Positions 1 to 9,931 of a stretch of DNA of 64,000 bases are shown here, piece after piece. The DNA lies in the NCBI GenBank assembly GCA_951394045.1, contig OX595994.1, positions 2,046,001-2,110,000 of the forward strand. The letters run 5' to 3'. The DNA comes from Nitzschia sp. DOCU1 (Eukaryota > Bacillariophyta > Bacillariophyceae > Bacillariales > Bacillariaceae). How positions within the stretch are numbered: position 1 is the stretch's first letter; every line of letters starts with the position of its first letter. A model generated the notes under the pieces. It did not search any database and had not been told where the DNA came from. It was given only the letters and a program-made list of their open reading frames with translations. The translations under genes were made by a program, and so were the position numbers.

Positions 1-3000
1 AAACTCGGTGCGCTTGGCTGCAAGATGGCGTCGGCATCGCAAATACATGTTGACGTCGATGTATCTTGCAGTTGCCTACTCAATGCCAAAGATTCTTCCT
101 GACGTCTTTGCCATCGATCTCGTGCGATTGCGGAGACTTCCTCTTGCAAATTGCGATTGTTGGTGATGGTGCTTTCCCCAAAGACAGGAATAGGAGTTCC
201 CAAACTGGCGCAACCCCGACAACGCCCCGATACAAGGAACCTGGCCTGGTAGTTCAAGCAACCCTGTTGCAGCCTTCGGCCACGTCCCTCCTCATCTCGT
301 CTAGTTGCGGCTCCAGTGGACCGTTGGACCGATGTCGTATCCAACGTTAATGTAATCGAGTTGCGGAAGTACTCATCGCAAAACTCCGTCACCAAGGAAT
401 TATAGATAGCGGCAATCTCATCTCCAAGACCTTGCACATCCTCGAGATTGTCCGTCACCCACTCGAACGCCGAAAACTCAAAAATGAGATCCGACGAGAA
501 ATCGGCTTCTGCCGCGCAGTCAACTTGTCTGACACCAAGTTGAATACTATCCGTGTTGATCGTTGTTTGATTGTCTATCTTTTCGAATTCTTTCAGAAAG
601 TTTTCGACGAATGCGGACGCATTGAGATCAGGTGGCAAAAGGAACGATCCAATGGGACAGTAGCAGTCAGACTCGGTAGCAACCTCAGAAAGCTCCTGAA
701 GGAAGCGGTAGTCGTCAGCCCACTCAAATGACTGCGGTGAAAGTATACTCTCAAGTTGTCCTCCCTCTTGGGTCTTCACCGACACGGATCCAAGCCCCCG
801 ACGGGCGCTCGTTTGGTCCGTGGCAAGGAGGTCCTGCGGACACCCATTGCAAATACCGGAGGCCTGGAGCAAAACTAGCACCGAATTATCCACTACAACT
901 TCTGTCGCATTGGTCGCGTTCGAAGTTTCTCCGAATAACGACGATGGTGAAGACGATGGCGCCAACGATGGAATCAAGAAGCCGTCCAGATCCAACGTTC
1001 CGTCTCCAATAACATCCTGCAGGGAACGAAAAGAACCGAACCCAGCAGAACTAGCATCGGAATCGAAGTGAAGTGGAAAAGAAAGCTTCCGACTTGGTGT
1101 GACCGAATTGTCCGTCGTGTTCGAGCCCGCGACTGCCACACTGTTGTACACGAAATCCAAAAAGAAGGCACTGTCCGTCACAAACCCGAAGAGAGCATTA
1201 CACTGAGTGGCGTTCTCTCCACTTATCAAAGCGGTCAAAACATTCGTGTAGGCGGTCTGGAGGTTCGTGGCCGTCGTTACAGGATCCTTTGTTCCGTTTG
1301 GTAGCTGTACCTCCAGCAGCATGTTAGTCACGAATGAGGCCCCAAAATCGCATTCAGTCGTATTCCCGATACACTCCAAACCCAGGGTCTGTAAGGCTGG
1401 ATTCATCGCGGTCGTAACATGGGCTTCCAATGGAGCTCGTCGGGGAAGCGTCGCGTCACACTCGCAAAACCCATCTTGTTGTTGAACACGACGCCGGATC
1501 ATTCTTTCCTGCGCAAGATTGGTCTCATCCTCGTTTGGAAAACCGTAAATATCGGTGTCTAGAGGATCGCACCCGTAGCAGTTAACCGTCACCTCCATTT
1601 CCAAAGGAAGGCTCGTCCCGTCCGAACGCAAATCTCCAACATCAACAACTGTCGCCGACGTAATATCAAGCTTGAACGGATCACACACGCCCGCCCGAAG
1701 GCTGTTGTATGCCGAGACGTACACGCCGGCTATACCAGCCTTGTCATCCGAAGATAGATTCGGCGTAGCGCCCACGCACGTATACTGGAGTTCCAAGGTG
1801 ACATTCTTTCGGAACGAAACCAACGAGGTTGAGCACGGATAATAGTACTTCCCATCAAACGAAGCCGTTCCATTCAAATCCAGCTGGACCGTCGCCGCAA
1901 CCTCAAGACCGACAAGGTTCTCAAATGTCGTCTCAAAACTTGCTATGTTGGGCTTTGAATCGATGACGTCGGAGCCGATAGGACAGAAACAGCTCGACTG
2001 GGCCGGAAAAGTAGTTTCCTGCAGCTTTCTGAAGTGCCGATGCTCGCGGCGATGAAGGAACAGATATTCCAGCGAATCACGGATTAGAAATCGCCCAGTA
2101 GTTTGATCGGACGCAAACAGTTGGCTGGAACAACCCGTACATGAGCCAGAAATAAAGATATCTCCGGTCAGCTGGGTTTCGGGAGTTCCCTGAAGAAACA
2201 AAGGAGAAGGGGCGCTCGACGACGAGGGTGAAAATGACGGAGCCGACGTGGAAACATCCTGGAGGAGGCGAAAGTTTCTTGACTGCTCTGGATTGCCTTG
2301 GACCTGCTCCAGCGATCGTTGGCCGTTACCAAAAACAAACTGGACGCTAGTGAAGACAGGAAACTCTGGATTGCACGTTGCAGAACCCAACCCGTAGACA
2401 TCCGAGAGCGTTGCCATGGCTGCATCCCCAATCTCATCTTCGGACTTTTCTTGTGCCGCCGTGCTATTGGTAAAGGTGACTCGAATCACAGCTACAAAGA
2501 GCGTCCCAACATCTTCGCACTGAGCCACTTGAATGCTTTGACAGTCAAAGTCATTCAACGCTAACTGCACCTGGGCTTGAAGTTCAACTAGAACCTCTGA
2601 TTCTGACGGGCCACGATTGGCAATGAAGGAATCAGGGCATTCGCGAGTACTCGTGTCCTGGCTTGGATAAGCAGGATCATAGAAAAGTCCAATCTCATTC
2701 ACGTCGCAGCCAGTCGTACCGTCGAGACATTTCAGGGTCCCGGAGACTTCTAGTTCCAATGTGAACGTACCGTCCTCTGAAATCGATGTAGCTTGATCGA
2801 CAACCAGGACCGCATCAAGGCGTCTAATGTACGGGTCGCAATACAACTCGGAGACCAATCGATTGTACGCCCGTCTGTAAGCATCGGCAAGCTGAGTTGC
2901 ATCTTCCTCGCTCAGGGGCAGCGTACAAGCAGACAAGTTCTCCAAGCCAACCAGTACTCGGAGAGTAAACGATACTTCGTCCTCCACCTCAATTGGTAGA

Positions 3001-5696
3001 GTCTCTGTAATTTCAAGGTCTGTTTTGCTCTCAAATAGTGCTTGGAACCTTGCAACGTTAGGCTTTGAATCGATCACATTGGAATCAATGGGGCAGAAAC
3101 ACCTTGATTGTTGAACAGGCGTAAGCGTATCTTGAAGGCCCCTGGAGGACTGCTTCCAAGGGGACTCCAACGGCGACCTCCGGTCCAGCTGCCGGCCATT
3201 AGTTTGATCAAATGAAAGAAAATCATTTGAACAACCCGTGCAGGTGCCTTGGACAACAAGATTGCCAGTCGTCTGAGACTGCGACGATCCCTCCGACGTT
3301 GTAGTGGGGGCATTGGAAGACGTGGGTGAAAGTGACGGTGCAAACGCCGGAACTGCCGAATCTTGGAGAAGACGATCGTGTGATAAATCCTCTTGGGGTT
3401 CCTGCTCCAGCGAACGTCGGTTGTCGGCAAAAACAAACCGGACGCTACTGAAAACGCGAAACTCAGGGTCACACGTAGTGGTAGAGTTAACGGGGAAAAG
3501 CTCCATGAGCGTTGCAATGGCAGCAGCCTCAATCTCTGCTTCCGACTTTTCTCGGGCTGCCGTGCCATTGGCAAAGGTGAATTGGAGTCCGGACACAAAC
3601 GGCGCCTCAGCATCCTCGCATTGAGCCACTTGCAAGCTTTGGCAGTCAAAGTCATTCAACGCCAACTGAACTTGGGCTTGAAATTCGACTAGAACATCTG
3701 ATTCTGATGGACCCAGTTCGGCAATGGCGTAGGCAGGACAACCGCACACACTCTCCTGAAGCGCACGACGGCGTCGATTCCCGATCAGCATGGAGGGCGT
3801 GTCATTGGGATCGTAGTACAGTCCGATCTCATCAACATCACAGCCCGTCGTAGCGTCCGAACATTTTAGTGTACCCGAGACTTGGAGCCCCAAGGTGAAG
3901 GTTCCGTCCTCAGAAATAGACGTAGCTTGATCCACAACCAGCACCTCTGTTAGGCTTCTAAAGTAGGGATCACAATAAGACTCGGTGGCCAATCGATTGT
4001 ATGCCTTTCGATAAGCACCAGCAATCTGACTTTCGTCTTCCTCGCTCAGAGGCAGTGTGCACGTCGACAAGCCCTCCAAGCCTACCGATACAAGAAAGGT
4101 AAACGGTACGTCATCGGCACCGCTACAGGCAACCGTAGTTTGCGGAATGATCGCGTGCAGATCCGAAGTTTCGAGAAGAATTCCAGCCTTCACCAAGGCA
4201 TCTCCGAACACTGAATGGAATTCGTCTTCAGTGGGTAGCCTTTGGGTGACGTTCGAAGGGCACGTTGTGCAAAGAGAAGTGTTTGTTGGAACCACAACCA
4301 CCTCGTTGACACTTCCTTGAAACAAACGGGTTGGGGTCGATGATGATGTGTTCTGTCCTTCGCCGCACTGGTCGCAAGATCCGACTACTGTGACTCCGAC
4401 TACTACGTATTCGGAGTCGAAGGCTTTCAAGTTGTAGATATCGGATTCAGGTGACCCTTGCACAAAGACCTTGGTGTCGGTAATGATCCGACCGAAGGGA
4501 TCGCACAAGCTTGGATTGAGTGCGTTAACAGACTCATAGGACGACTGAAAGAGATTGCCAATGGCTTGCGTGTCATTAACAGCAAGTCCGTCGCTCCTCT
4601 TTTTGAGGAGCATGGTCACCGTCACAGAGAACTTGGTCGTTTCCGTCGTAATAGTGCAACCATTACTGCTAGCAGTAGTACGGCTGTCGCTGGCAGCATC
4701 TTGTTGAAGAGACCTTCTTTGGTCCCTTGCGGCGGGGAGGACATCACGATGAGAGATCTCAACAGAGGCGAGTTTGACGACAGGTTGTTGGGTCTCGATG
4801 AACTTGTTCAGCATTAGTTTCAATCGATCGCGGGCAGAAACGTCAAGGTGCATGGCGCGACGAGCGTCTTGGCTGGAGAAGGAGTCGTGACTATGCAATG
4901 GGTCGAAGAAGCAGATTTCGCCACAGAAGCTTCCCTTGAGCCCCAGCAAGAAATAGTCGTAGTCTTCACGGGCAGGGTCGTCCAACAAAAGGGAGGATCC
5001 AATCATCATATGACGCGACATCGAATTGATAGTCACCTCCGTGATGACGTGATCGTAGAAGAAGTAAGGATGCTGTTCTTCATCAAAAGCAGGACTTGGA
5101 AACGCACTTTTGGCCTCCTCCCCTAATCCGTCGTCGCTCCTTGTTTCTTCTTGAATTAGCTCACAAACCAATTGGATTCCGCCTTTGCTGTTCATTTCTT
5201 CCAAAAGCACACCTTGGAGAGTCAGTAAGTCCTCCTGGTAGACCTTTCCGTTGTCAATGAAAGAAGAGCTTTCTTCAGCAGTGGCGTGCCCCTCCTGTAC
5301 ATCCTCACTGAAATTGTCATCGGCAGCAGCCGAAGGATTCTTACTTCTGATAGTAATACCTACGTCACGTTCACCACTGCGTTCGTCTTCTTCATTATCC
5401 TTTCTGAATACACTTCTAGTAGTACTACTAGTAGCAACATTTCCTTTTCCTGAGACGAGGATAAACTCGATCTGGATGGGCTTTGCTGCTGTCTCATCAC
5501 TGCTCGTTGGGTCGCAAACTCTCCCGTGAGGACTGAAACCTTTCTCTTGTTGTTCGAAGCCGCTTGCTCCAAAATCGCCAAGAAGAACAATAGCGACCAG
5601 CAGGAGTGCACACCAACCAACAATAATCATGCTACCGCCACAATAGTACACGAGCCGTGGTACAAGAAAGCCTTGTCCTCTCATCCTCATTGTCAT
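1..5696 (-). CDS. Giant secreted Cys-module/RXL protein, partial (runs off left edge)
   Basis: An uninterrupted minus-strand frame covers the whole interval with no stop, giving 1,898 codons before the window ends, so the C-terminus is missing. Three in-frame ATGs lie at 5696, 5690 and 5684; a TAG lies just upstream, so I took the first. Residues about 19-45 form a hydrophobic signal peptide or anchor. The rest is about eight copies of a degenerate module of 160-200 residues. Each module has a YNxL...CDPxFR block, then a G(T/S)CxGC or GTLKC...GCD block followed by LF-x-x-DQT, then an RXL(Q/E) motif (RRALQ, RRSLE, RLLQD, RFLQE, RRLQQ), a CxCP box and a P-S/SPTSS linker. The family is not one I can name. 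It is related to the gene at 40048-45169 and to the broken copy at 9932-16139. Secretion follows from the signal peptide; a cell-wall role is inference. Confidence 0.85.
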   Translation of the reverse strand, partial: MTMRMRGQGFLVPRLVYYCGGSMIIVGWCALLLVAIVLLGDFGASGFEQQEKGFSPHGRVCDPTSSDETAAKPIQIEFILVSGKGNVATSSTTRSVFRKDNEEDERSGERDVGITIRSKNPSAAADDNFSEDVQEGHATAEESSSFIDNGKVYQEDLLTLQGVLLEEMNSKGGIQLVCELIQEETRSDDGLGEEAKSAFPSPAFDEEQHPYFFYDHVITEVTINSMSRHMMIGSSLLLDDPAREDYDYFLLGLKGSFCGEICFFDPLHSHDSFSSQDARRAMHLDVSARDRLKLMLNKFIETQQPVVKLASVEISHRDVLPAARDQRRSLQQDAASDSRTTASSNGCTITTETTKFSVTVTMLLKKRSDGLAVNDTQAIGNLFQSSYESVNALNPSLCDPFGRIITDTKVFVQGSPESDIYNLKAFDSEYVVVGVTVVGSCDQCGEGQNTSSSTPTRLFQGSVNEVVVVPTNTSLCTTCPSNVTQRLPTEDEFHSVFGDALVKAGILLETSDLHAIIPQTTVACSGADDVPFTFLVSVGLEGLSTCTLPLSEEDESQIAGAYRKAYNRLATESYCDPYFRSLTEVLVVDQATSISEDGTFTLGLQVSGTLKCSDATTGCDVDEIGLYYDPNDTPSMLIGNRRRRALQESVCGCPAYAIAELGPSESDVLVEFQAQVQLALNDFDCQSLQVAQCEDAEAPFVSGLQFTFANGTAAREKSEAEIEAAAIATLMELFPVNSTTTCDPEFRVFSSVRFVFADNRRSLEQEPQEDLSHDRLLQDSAVPAFAPSLSPTSSNAPTTTSEGSSQSQTTGNLVVQGTCTGCSNDFLSFDQTNGRQLDRRSPLESPWKQSSRGLQDTLTPVQQSRCFCPIDSNVIDSKPNVARFQALFESKTDLEITETLPIEVEDEVSFTLRVLVGLENLSACTLPLSEEDATQLADAYRRAYNRLVSELYCDPYIRRLDAVLVVDQATSISEDGTFTLELEVSGTLKCLDGTTGCDVNEIGLFYDPAYPSQDTSTRECPDSFIANRGPSESEVLVELQAQVQLALNDFDCQSIQVAQCEDVGTLFVAVIRVTFTNSTAAQEKSEDEIGDAAMATLSDVYGLGSATCNPEFPVFTSVQFVFGNGQRSLEQVQGNPEQSRNFRLLQDVSTSAPSFSPSSSSAPSPLFLQGTPETQLTGDIFISGSCTGCSSQLFASDQTTGRFLIRDSLEYLFLHRREHRHFRKLQETTFPAQSSCFCPIGSDVIDSKPNIASFETTFENLVGLEVAATVQLDLNGTASFDGKYYYPCSTSLVSFRKNVTLELQYTCVGATPNLSSDDKAGIAGVYVSAYNSLRAGVCDPFKLDITSATVVDVGDLRSDGTSLPLEMEVTVNCYGCDPLDTDIYGFPNEDETNLAQERMIRRRVQQQDGFCECDATLPRRAPLEAHVTTAMNPALQTLGLECIGNTTECDFGASFVTNMLLEVQLPNGTKDPVTTATNLQTAYTNVLTALISGENATQCNALFGFVTDSAFFLDFVYNSVAVAGSNTTDNSVTPSRKLSFPLHFDSDASSAGFGSFRSLQDVIGDGTLDLDGFLIPSLAPSSSPSSLFGETSNATNATEVVVDNSVLVLLQASGICNGCPQDLLATDQTSARRGLGSVSVKTQEGGQLESILSPQSFEWADDYRFLQELSEVATESDCYCPIGSFLLPPDLNASAFVENFLKEFEKIDNQTTINTDSIQLGVRQVDCAAEADFSSDLIFEFSAFEWVTDNLEDVQGLGDEIAAIYNSLVTEFCDEYFRNSITLTLDTTSVQRSTGAATRRDEEGRGRRLQQGCLNYQARFLVSGRCRGCASLGTPIPVFGESTITNNRNLQEEVSAIARDRWQRRQEESLALSRQLQDTSTSTCICDADAILQPSAPS
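1..5696. repeat. Left arm of large inverted repeat
   Basis: The reverse complement of this segment aligns along its whole length with 9932-15110. Identity looks to be roughly 95 percent by eye in the best stretch (about 3060-3860 against 11700-12530) and clearly lower toward the inner ends. The similarity begins at the start codons (5696 and 9932) and continues to the left window edge, so the true arm is longer. The right arm lacks about 430 bp that the left arm has around 1045-1505. Confidence 0.9.
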
Positions 5697-6651
5697 GACA
5701 AAGTGCCTCTATGCTGTGCAGTTTTGGTTTCACGCATACACTAAAACGCGGGTTCGGTCTTTTATCGATACAGAAGGTTGTGTCACTCAATGGTTTTGCT
5801 ACACGAACAGTTCTAAAGAAAATCCGCAGCTGCGGCCGATAGTAATAAATGGGACTCTTGTAACACGATTCGAACCGCTGTGAACTTATTTAGAGCAGGT
5901 AAAAATCCTGGATAAGCCCAAAGTGGCTTAAAAAATTGGGTATTTATCCCAGGTCGTCAGAGTCAAAAATGTCATCCACCCTCGAAATTTGCATAAGTAT
6001 GAAATGTTATTGCCCAACGAACGTCAGTGCACGATCGGAAGCCACGCGCCGCTGGGAGGTCTTATTTATTAAACGCTACCGCTCTGCCGATTTTTGGCAT
6101 TCGACCCGCGATCCCGGCGAACGCCGAGGTGCGAGTGGCGGTAGTTTTGTGTGTTCGATCGATTCGATTCCCTTGCAAAAAGCTATGATACACAGCGTCT
6201 GCGGTAGCAACAATAGGTGTCCTTCTACCGACAGCACCAGTAGTATCTACTAGAAAGCCGAGACTGGTCGCCCTCTCGCCTTTTTGCTCGCATTAAGCAG
6301 GGATGAGTCCAACCCTTCTTACTACTACTAGTACAGGACTGGTAGGGTTAAGAGAAACCGGGACCGTCAGCAGCATTCGTGCAGTCTTCCTACTACTTAC
6401 ACTTATCATGATGCCCAACGATTCGTGTCTTTTGACGTATTAACACCTTTATTGGTTGCTGCTGTTGTATTCAGGATATCCCCGGGTTTCCAGATCCATC
6501 AATCATTGCGGTGAGAAGAACGCCTTTTGCATTGCTTCATTATTGGAATACCAGTTGAACGCATTTACTTGTACAAGTAGCTAGAAGCAGCCTCCACTTT
6601 CCCTAAACCCTCGAGAACAATCGACAATGTAGTCCTATCACTCTATTGCTG
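5697..6651. other. Intergenic, left part of the inverted-repeat spacer
   Basis: I see no supported gene here. The interval holds the promoter side of the giant gene to its left and the 3' flank of the methyltransferase gene to its right, with a few short ACTACTAGTA-type runs near 6325. Confidence 0.5.
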
Positions 6652-7773
6652 TTATTGTTGTTGCAACGCTGCTGCAAATTCCTTGCTTTGCGTGACACGA
6701 TGGGAATGGATTTCTTCCGGGAATCGTTCGACTCGTGCCTTGGCGTCGTCATAGATACTTTGATGCGCCCACAGGGTATCCCCCCGTTTAATATCCATGA
6801 CTTTTTGATAGCCATTTTGTTGCAATAAGGCTTGTAAATCATCCTTGGGTCGTTCCACTGATAGCGTCAAAAATTTGTATTTTTGAAACGGAAAATTCTT
6901 CATAATGTAGGATTCGGCACCTTCCACATCCAAACTCAAATAATCAATTGTCGTTGGCGCTTGAAACATGTCCAATATAGTTTCTAATGGCACCGTATAT
7001 CGTTTCTCGGGCGCACTACCAGCTTTTCGTTTATTATCAAAATCATCTCCCACGATTCCACCATACGGTCCATGATGGGCAGCTCCCAATACGACTTCCA
7101 CCTCTTGATTTCGCTCGCTGCTTCCCACAATCGCACCCACCACATGACACTTTCGAAATCCTAGTCGATACCAGTATTGCGGATTCGCTTCAATACAAAT
7201 TCCCTTCCAGTCCAAATTTTGTTCTAGGCCAAACGTATTGGATGCCCAAACCGCATCATTGGCGGCCAAATCGACAAAATAACCTTGGCGTTGAAAATTG
7301 AAAATCTTGGCAATGGCCACATCTTGACCATGTTGACCATACCATTCACCCGTCAAGTCGGTACTATGCAGTGGTGATGTTCGCAAGTACCATTTGGTGG
7401 GAATTTCTTGACAGATTTGATCGAATTTGCCCCAGTAGACATGGATAGGATGAAAGCCGTCTTGTATTTGCAAGGAAGAAGAAGCAGATGTAGTAGTAGC
7501 AAGAGCGTCAGAGCTAGTCTTTGCTGTCGTTGCGGATACTGTCGCTGTTATTGTTGTGTCGGCGTTTATGGTTGTTGTTGTTGCCATTATTGGTGGCATG
7601 GGGCAACCTCCCAGATACTCGTCCGACGACCGCGTGACGAAAAACCCGAGGATGACACCCACCAAGATACATACGAAATCTCGAACTCTTGGAATAAAAT
7701 ACGACCATTTGCCTGTTGATGAATGATGTGGCTGTTGCTTTGTCGTCGTTCGACGCGATATTGGTCGAGCCAT
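6652..7773 (-). CDS. FkbM-family methyltransferase, membrane anchored
   Basis: A 373-residue protein. A cytoplasmic stretch of about 30 residues precedes one membrane segment at about 32-47, then a Thr/Ser-rich stalk (62-100) and a catalytic domain. The SAM-binding core is at 164-200: YFVDLAANDAVWASNT, then LEQNL-W-GICIEANPQY, the typical FkbM signature (G-x-VD-GAN-G...SNT...LE...W-G-IEA-P). A later block IDYLSLDVEGAE near 285 is the second conserved FkbM motif. FkbM enzymes O-methylate sugars and other small substrates; the type II anchor suggests work on glycans in the Golgi. The gene lies inside the spacer between the two arms of the inverted repeat, between two giant secreted-protein genes. 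The fold is well supported; the substrate is unknown. Confidence 0.87.
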   Translation of the reverse strand: MARPISRRTTTKQQPHHSSTGKWSYFIPRVRDFVCILVGVILGFFVTRSSDEYLGGCPMPPIMATTTTINADTTITATVSATTAKTSSDALATTTSASSSLQIQDGFHPIHVYWGKFDQICQEIPTKWYLRTSPLHSTDLTGEWYGQHGQDVAIAKIFNFQRQGYFVDLAANDAVWASNTFGLEQNLDWKGICIEANPQYWYRLGFRKCHVVGAIVGSSERNQEVEVVLGAAHHGPYGGIVGDDFDNKRKAGSAPEKRYTVPLETILDMFQAPTTIDYLSLDVEGAESYIMKNFPFQKYKFLTLSVERPKDDLQALLQQNGYQKVMDIKRGDTLWAHQSIYDDAKARVERFPEEIHSHRVTQSKEFAAALQQQ

Positions 7774-9931
7774 GGTGATTGAATGTTGTGGTTAAGGTAG
7801 AAATGACGGATGGGTTCGATTCTGAGTTTTCTACGCTAGTTGCAGGCACTGGGCAAAAATGGCATTCCGAGTGCCGGCCCGCCCAAAAAGATGACCGTTA
7901 TGACTTCTCCGACTGCAAGCTTTTGGGTCGCGAGTTTGACTCCTCCGATTCAAGCGTGTGGTTCTTTGTTTTGTGAATGTGTAGTGGAGGTGCTTGGGAA
8001 TCGTCTCCATCTTTCACCTTTGTATTGTTAGTAGTTACCAATCATACTTACTGACTAGCGGCTGACGGGCAATGCGGGTATAGTAGTATTCGAAAGATGA
8101 AGCATGGCATGGAGGAAGACAGGACAGCATAACGAGGACGAGACATGGGAGATTTCGAGTCCCAGCAGAAGGTAGGGAGGTAACAATGAGCCGCATTCCT
8201 CATTCTAGAGGACGAGTCATAGTTATTGATTTTTTTACAAGAGATGTTAGCATTCGGAATATGCGGACACAGGCCCTTTGTCGCAAATGAATTCTTACAG
8301 CACACATGCGGGCAGCATACGCGGGAATACGGTAGTATCACGAATTTCAACGTTTCCTACTCCGGGTGCAAAAACAGATATTTTACGCCATGTCCTTAGC
8401 AGATCGGAGATTGCACTCAAAGTTAATTTCCGTATTGACCATCCATTCGAGTTTAACGTCGTTGACATGTACAATCAGTACCAATAAAAGGCTGCGGGAA
8501 GTACCCGGGGTGGTGCCTTGGATCCATCTTGTATTGCCAAGCCGAATGAGCCCGATTGCAATACTTCGGCTACACAAATAACAGCTGGCCGCATTCGTAC
8601 GCCAGCTGGATCATCCTATGCTCTTGTCAGTGTCTTTTTTGTCAGCAAGCATGTTCTCTTTGGAGAGGGCGCAAGAGACGTGTCGCCCTACCAATGTTGA
8701 CCGATTCCAGACGCGGATTTCTCCAAGCCGATCATTGAGTACGTACACATTCAAAGTTTTGTGGGAATGCCCGACCACCTCGTGACAACTTCGGGAAGCA
8801 AAGTATAGCCATTCATAGAAGTAATCCGTAGATATTGTTCATACAAAAGAACCATCGTGAAGAACTGCCTTCCTCCTTCCTGTAGAATCGATCAAGTCAA
8901 TTTCATTCGAGCCAATCGGATGGTGGCAGGTTCTTCTTCTGGCATGCAAGCGCGTCGTGATAATGAATATCCCTTTGCATCGATTATCATAAAAAGTGGT
9001 GCTAACACAAATCCACCCCATCATTATGGATTCGTTGCATGGAAGCATCGTTCTCAAGCGACAATCCGTACCAGAAAATCTGTGTCGGCCTGGTGAAAAA
9101 GTCGATTAATGTATCTTGGTCATGGTTGAAGCAAAGCGGCGGCGGCCGGCACCACCAATAAGAAGATTCATGCTCCCCCCCCATAATTGCTGCTGGGTAC
9201 AAACGGCGGCGTCAACCAATATTGTTATTACGACGGTCGCTCGTTGAGGCAGAGTCGATGACTAGGGTGTATGTTTCAAGAGAAAGACAACCATTTGGTC
9301 AAAGAGGATTGCAACAGGACGATCCCCTGCCGCTTGCATCCAAAACGTGTTGTTATGTTTCCACGTATGAGGTGTACCTATATATTTTGGGTCATTCAAC
9401 TAAATCTGTGTCCGTCCCTGCCACCCAACACAGGTCATGGCTGGCGGGATTCCGGCGCCGGCGCTGCCTGGAACATCATAACCGCAAGTGAAATAGTGTC
9501 CGTTCCGCAGCAGAATTTGATACACCTTTGCATGCTATTGGCTGATGGGCAGCGAGCGGTGGCTGATGATAGACGAACCCGTAGTATGCCGGATCAATTG
9601 GTGGTGGTGGCCGCGTTCTTCTGCCGCGGCGAAGAATGTCATGATGACTGCCCGCCACCAGCCTCCTGCTTGGGATCATTCTCTACGAGACGCTCTACCT
9701 GCTGCTGGCACAGCCGTGTACAGGAGTCAAAATGATATACAAGAATCGGGAGTAAATTTTTCGCCTGCTTCCGAAGAATACAGCGACCACTCGCCGCAGC
9801 CCCTGAGGCTGTTTTGGCAGCTGCTGCTGTGGTTCTTTTGTCGTCGAGGGCTATTAATGCAAAGCGCGTTTGATGCACAAGCTGAACTACAACGAAAACA
9901 GCAGCCACTGATCATTATTGTGACCTTTCCC
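7774..9931. other. Intergenic, right part of the inverted-repeat spacer
   Basis: About 2.1 kb without a gene I can support. Several short open frames (for example 8048-8350 and 9271-9735) have no recognisable domain, biased composition and overlapping competitors on both strands. The last few hundred bases would be the promoter of the broken gene that starts at 9932. Confidence 0.5.

Noticed and set aside
3304..3624. A 106-codon plus-strand frame with a near-identical twin at 11940-12260
   Set aside because: Antisense shadow of the conserved module; its conservation between arms follows from the duplication and not from selection on this frame.
3074..3655. A 193-codon minus-strand frame with a twin at 11909-12337
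   Set aside because: It lies wholly inside the giant secreted-protein gene in a different frame, and it is paired only because the two arms are duplicated. Its translation is basic and of odd composition.
9271..9735. A 154-codon plus-strand frame before the broken gene
   Set aside because: Several overlapping frames on both strands compete here, composition is biased and no domain is visible.
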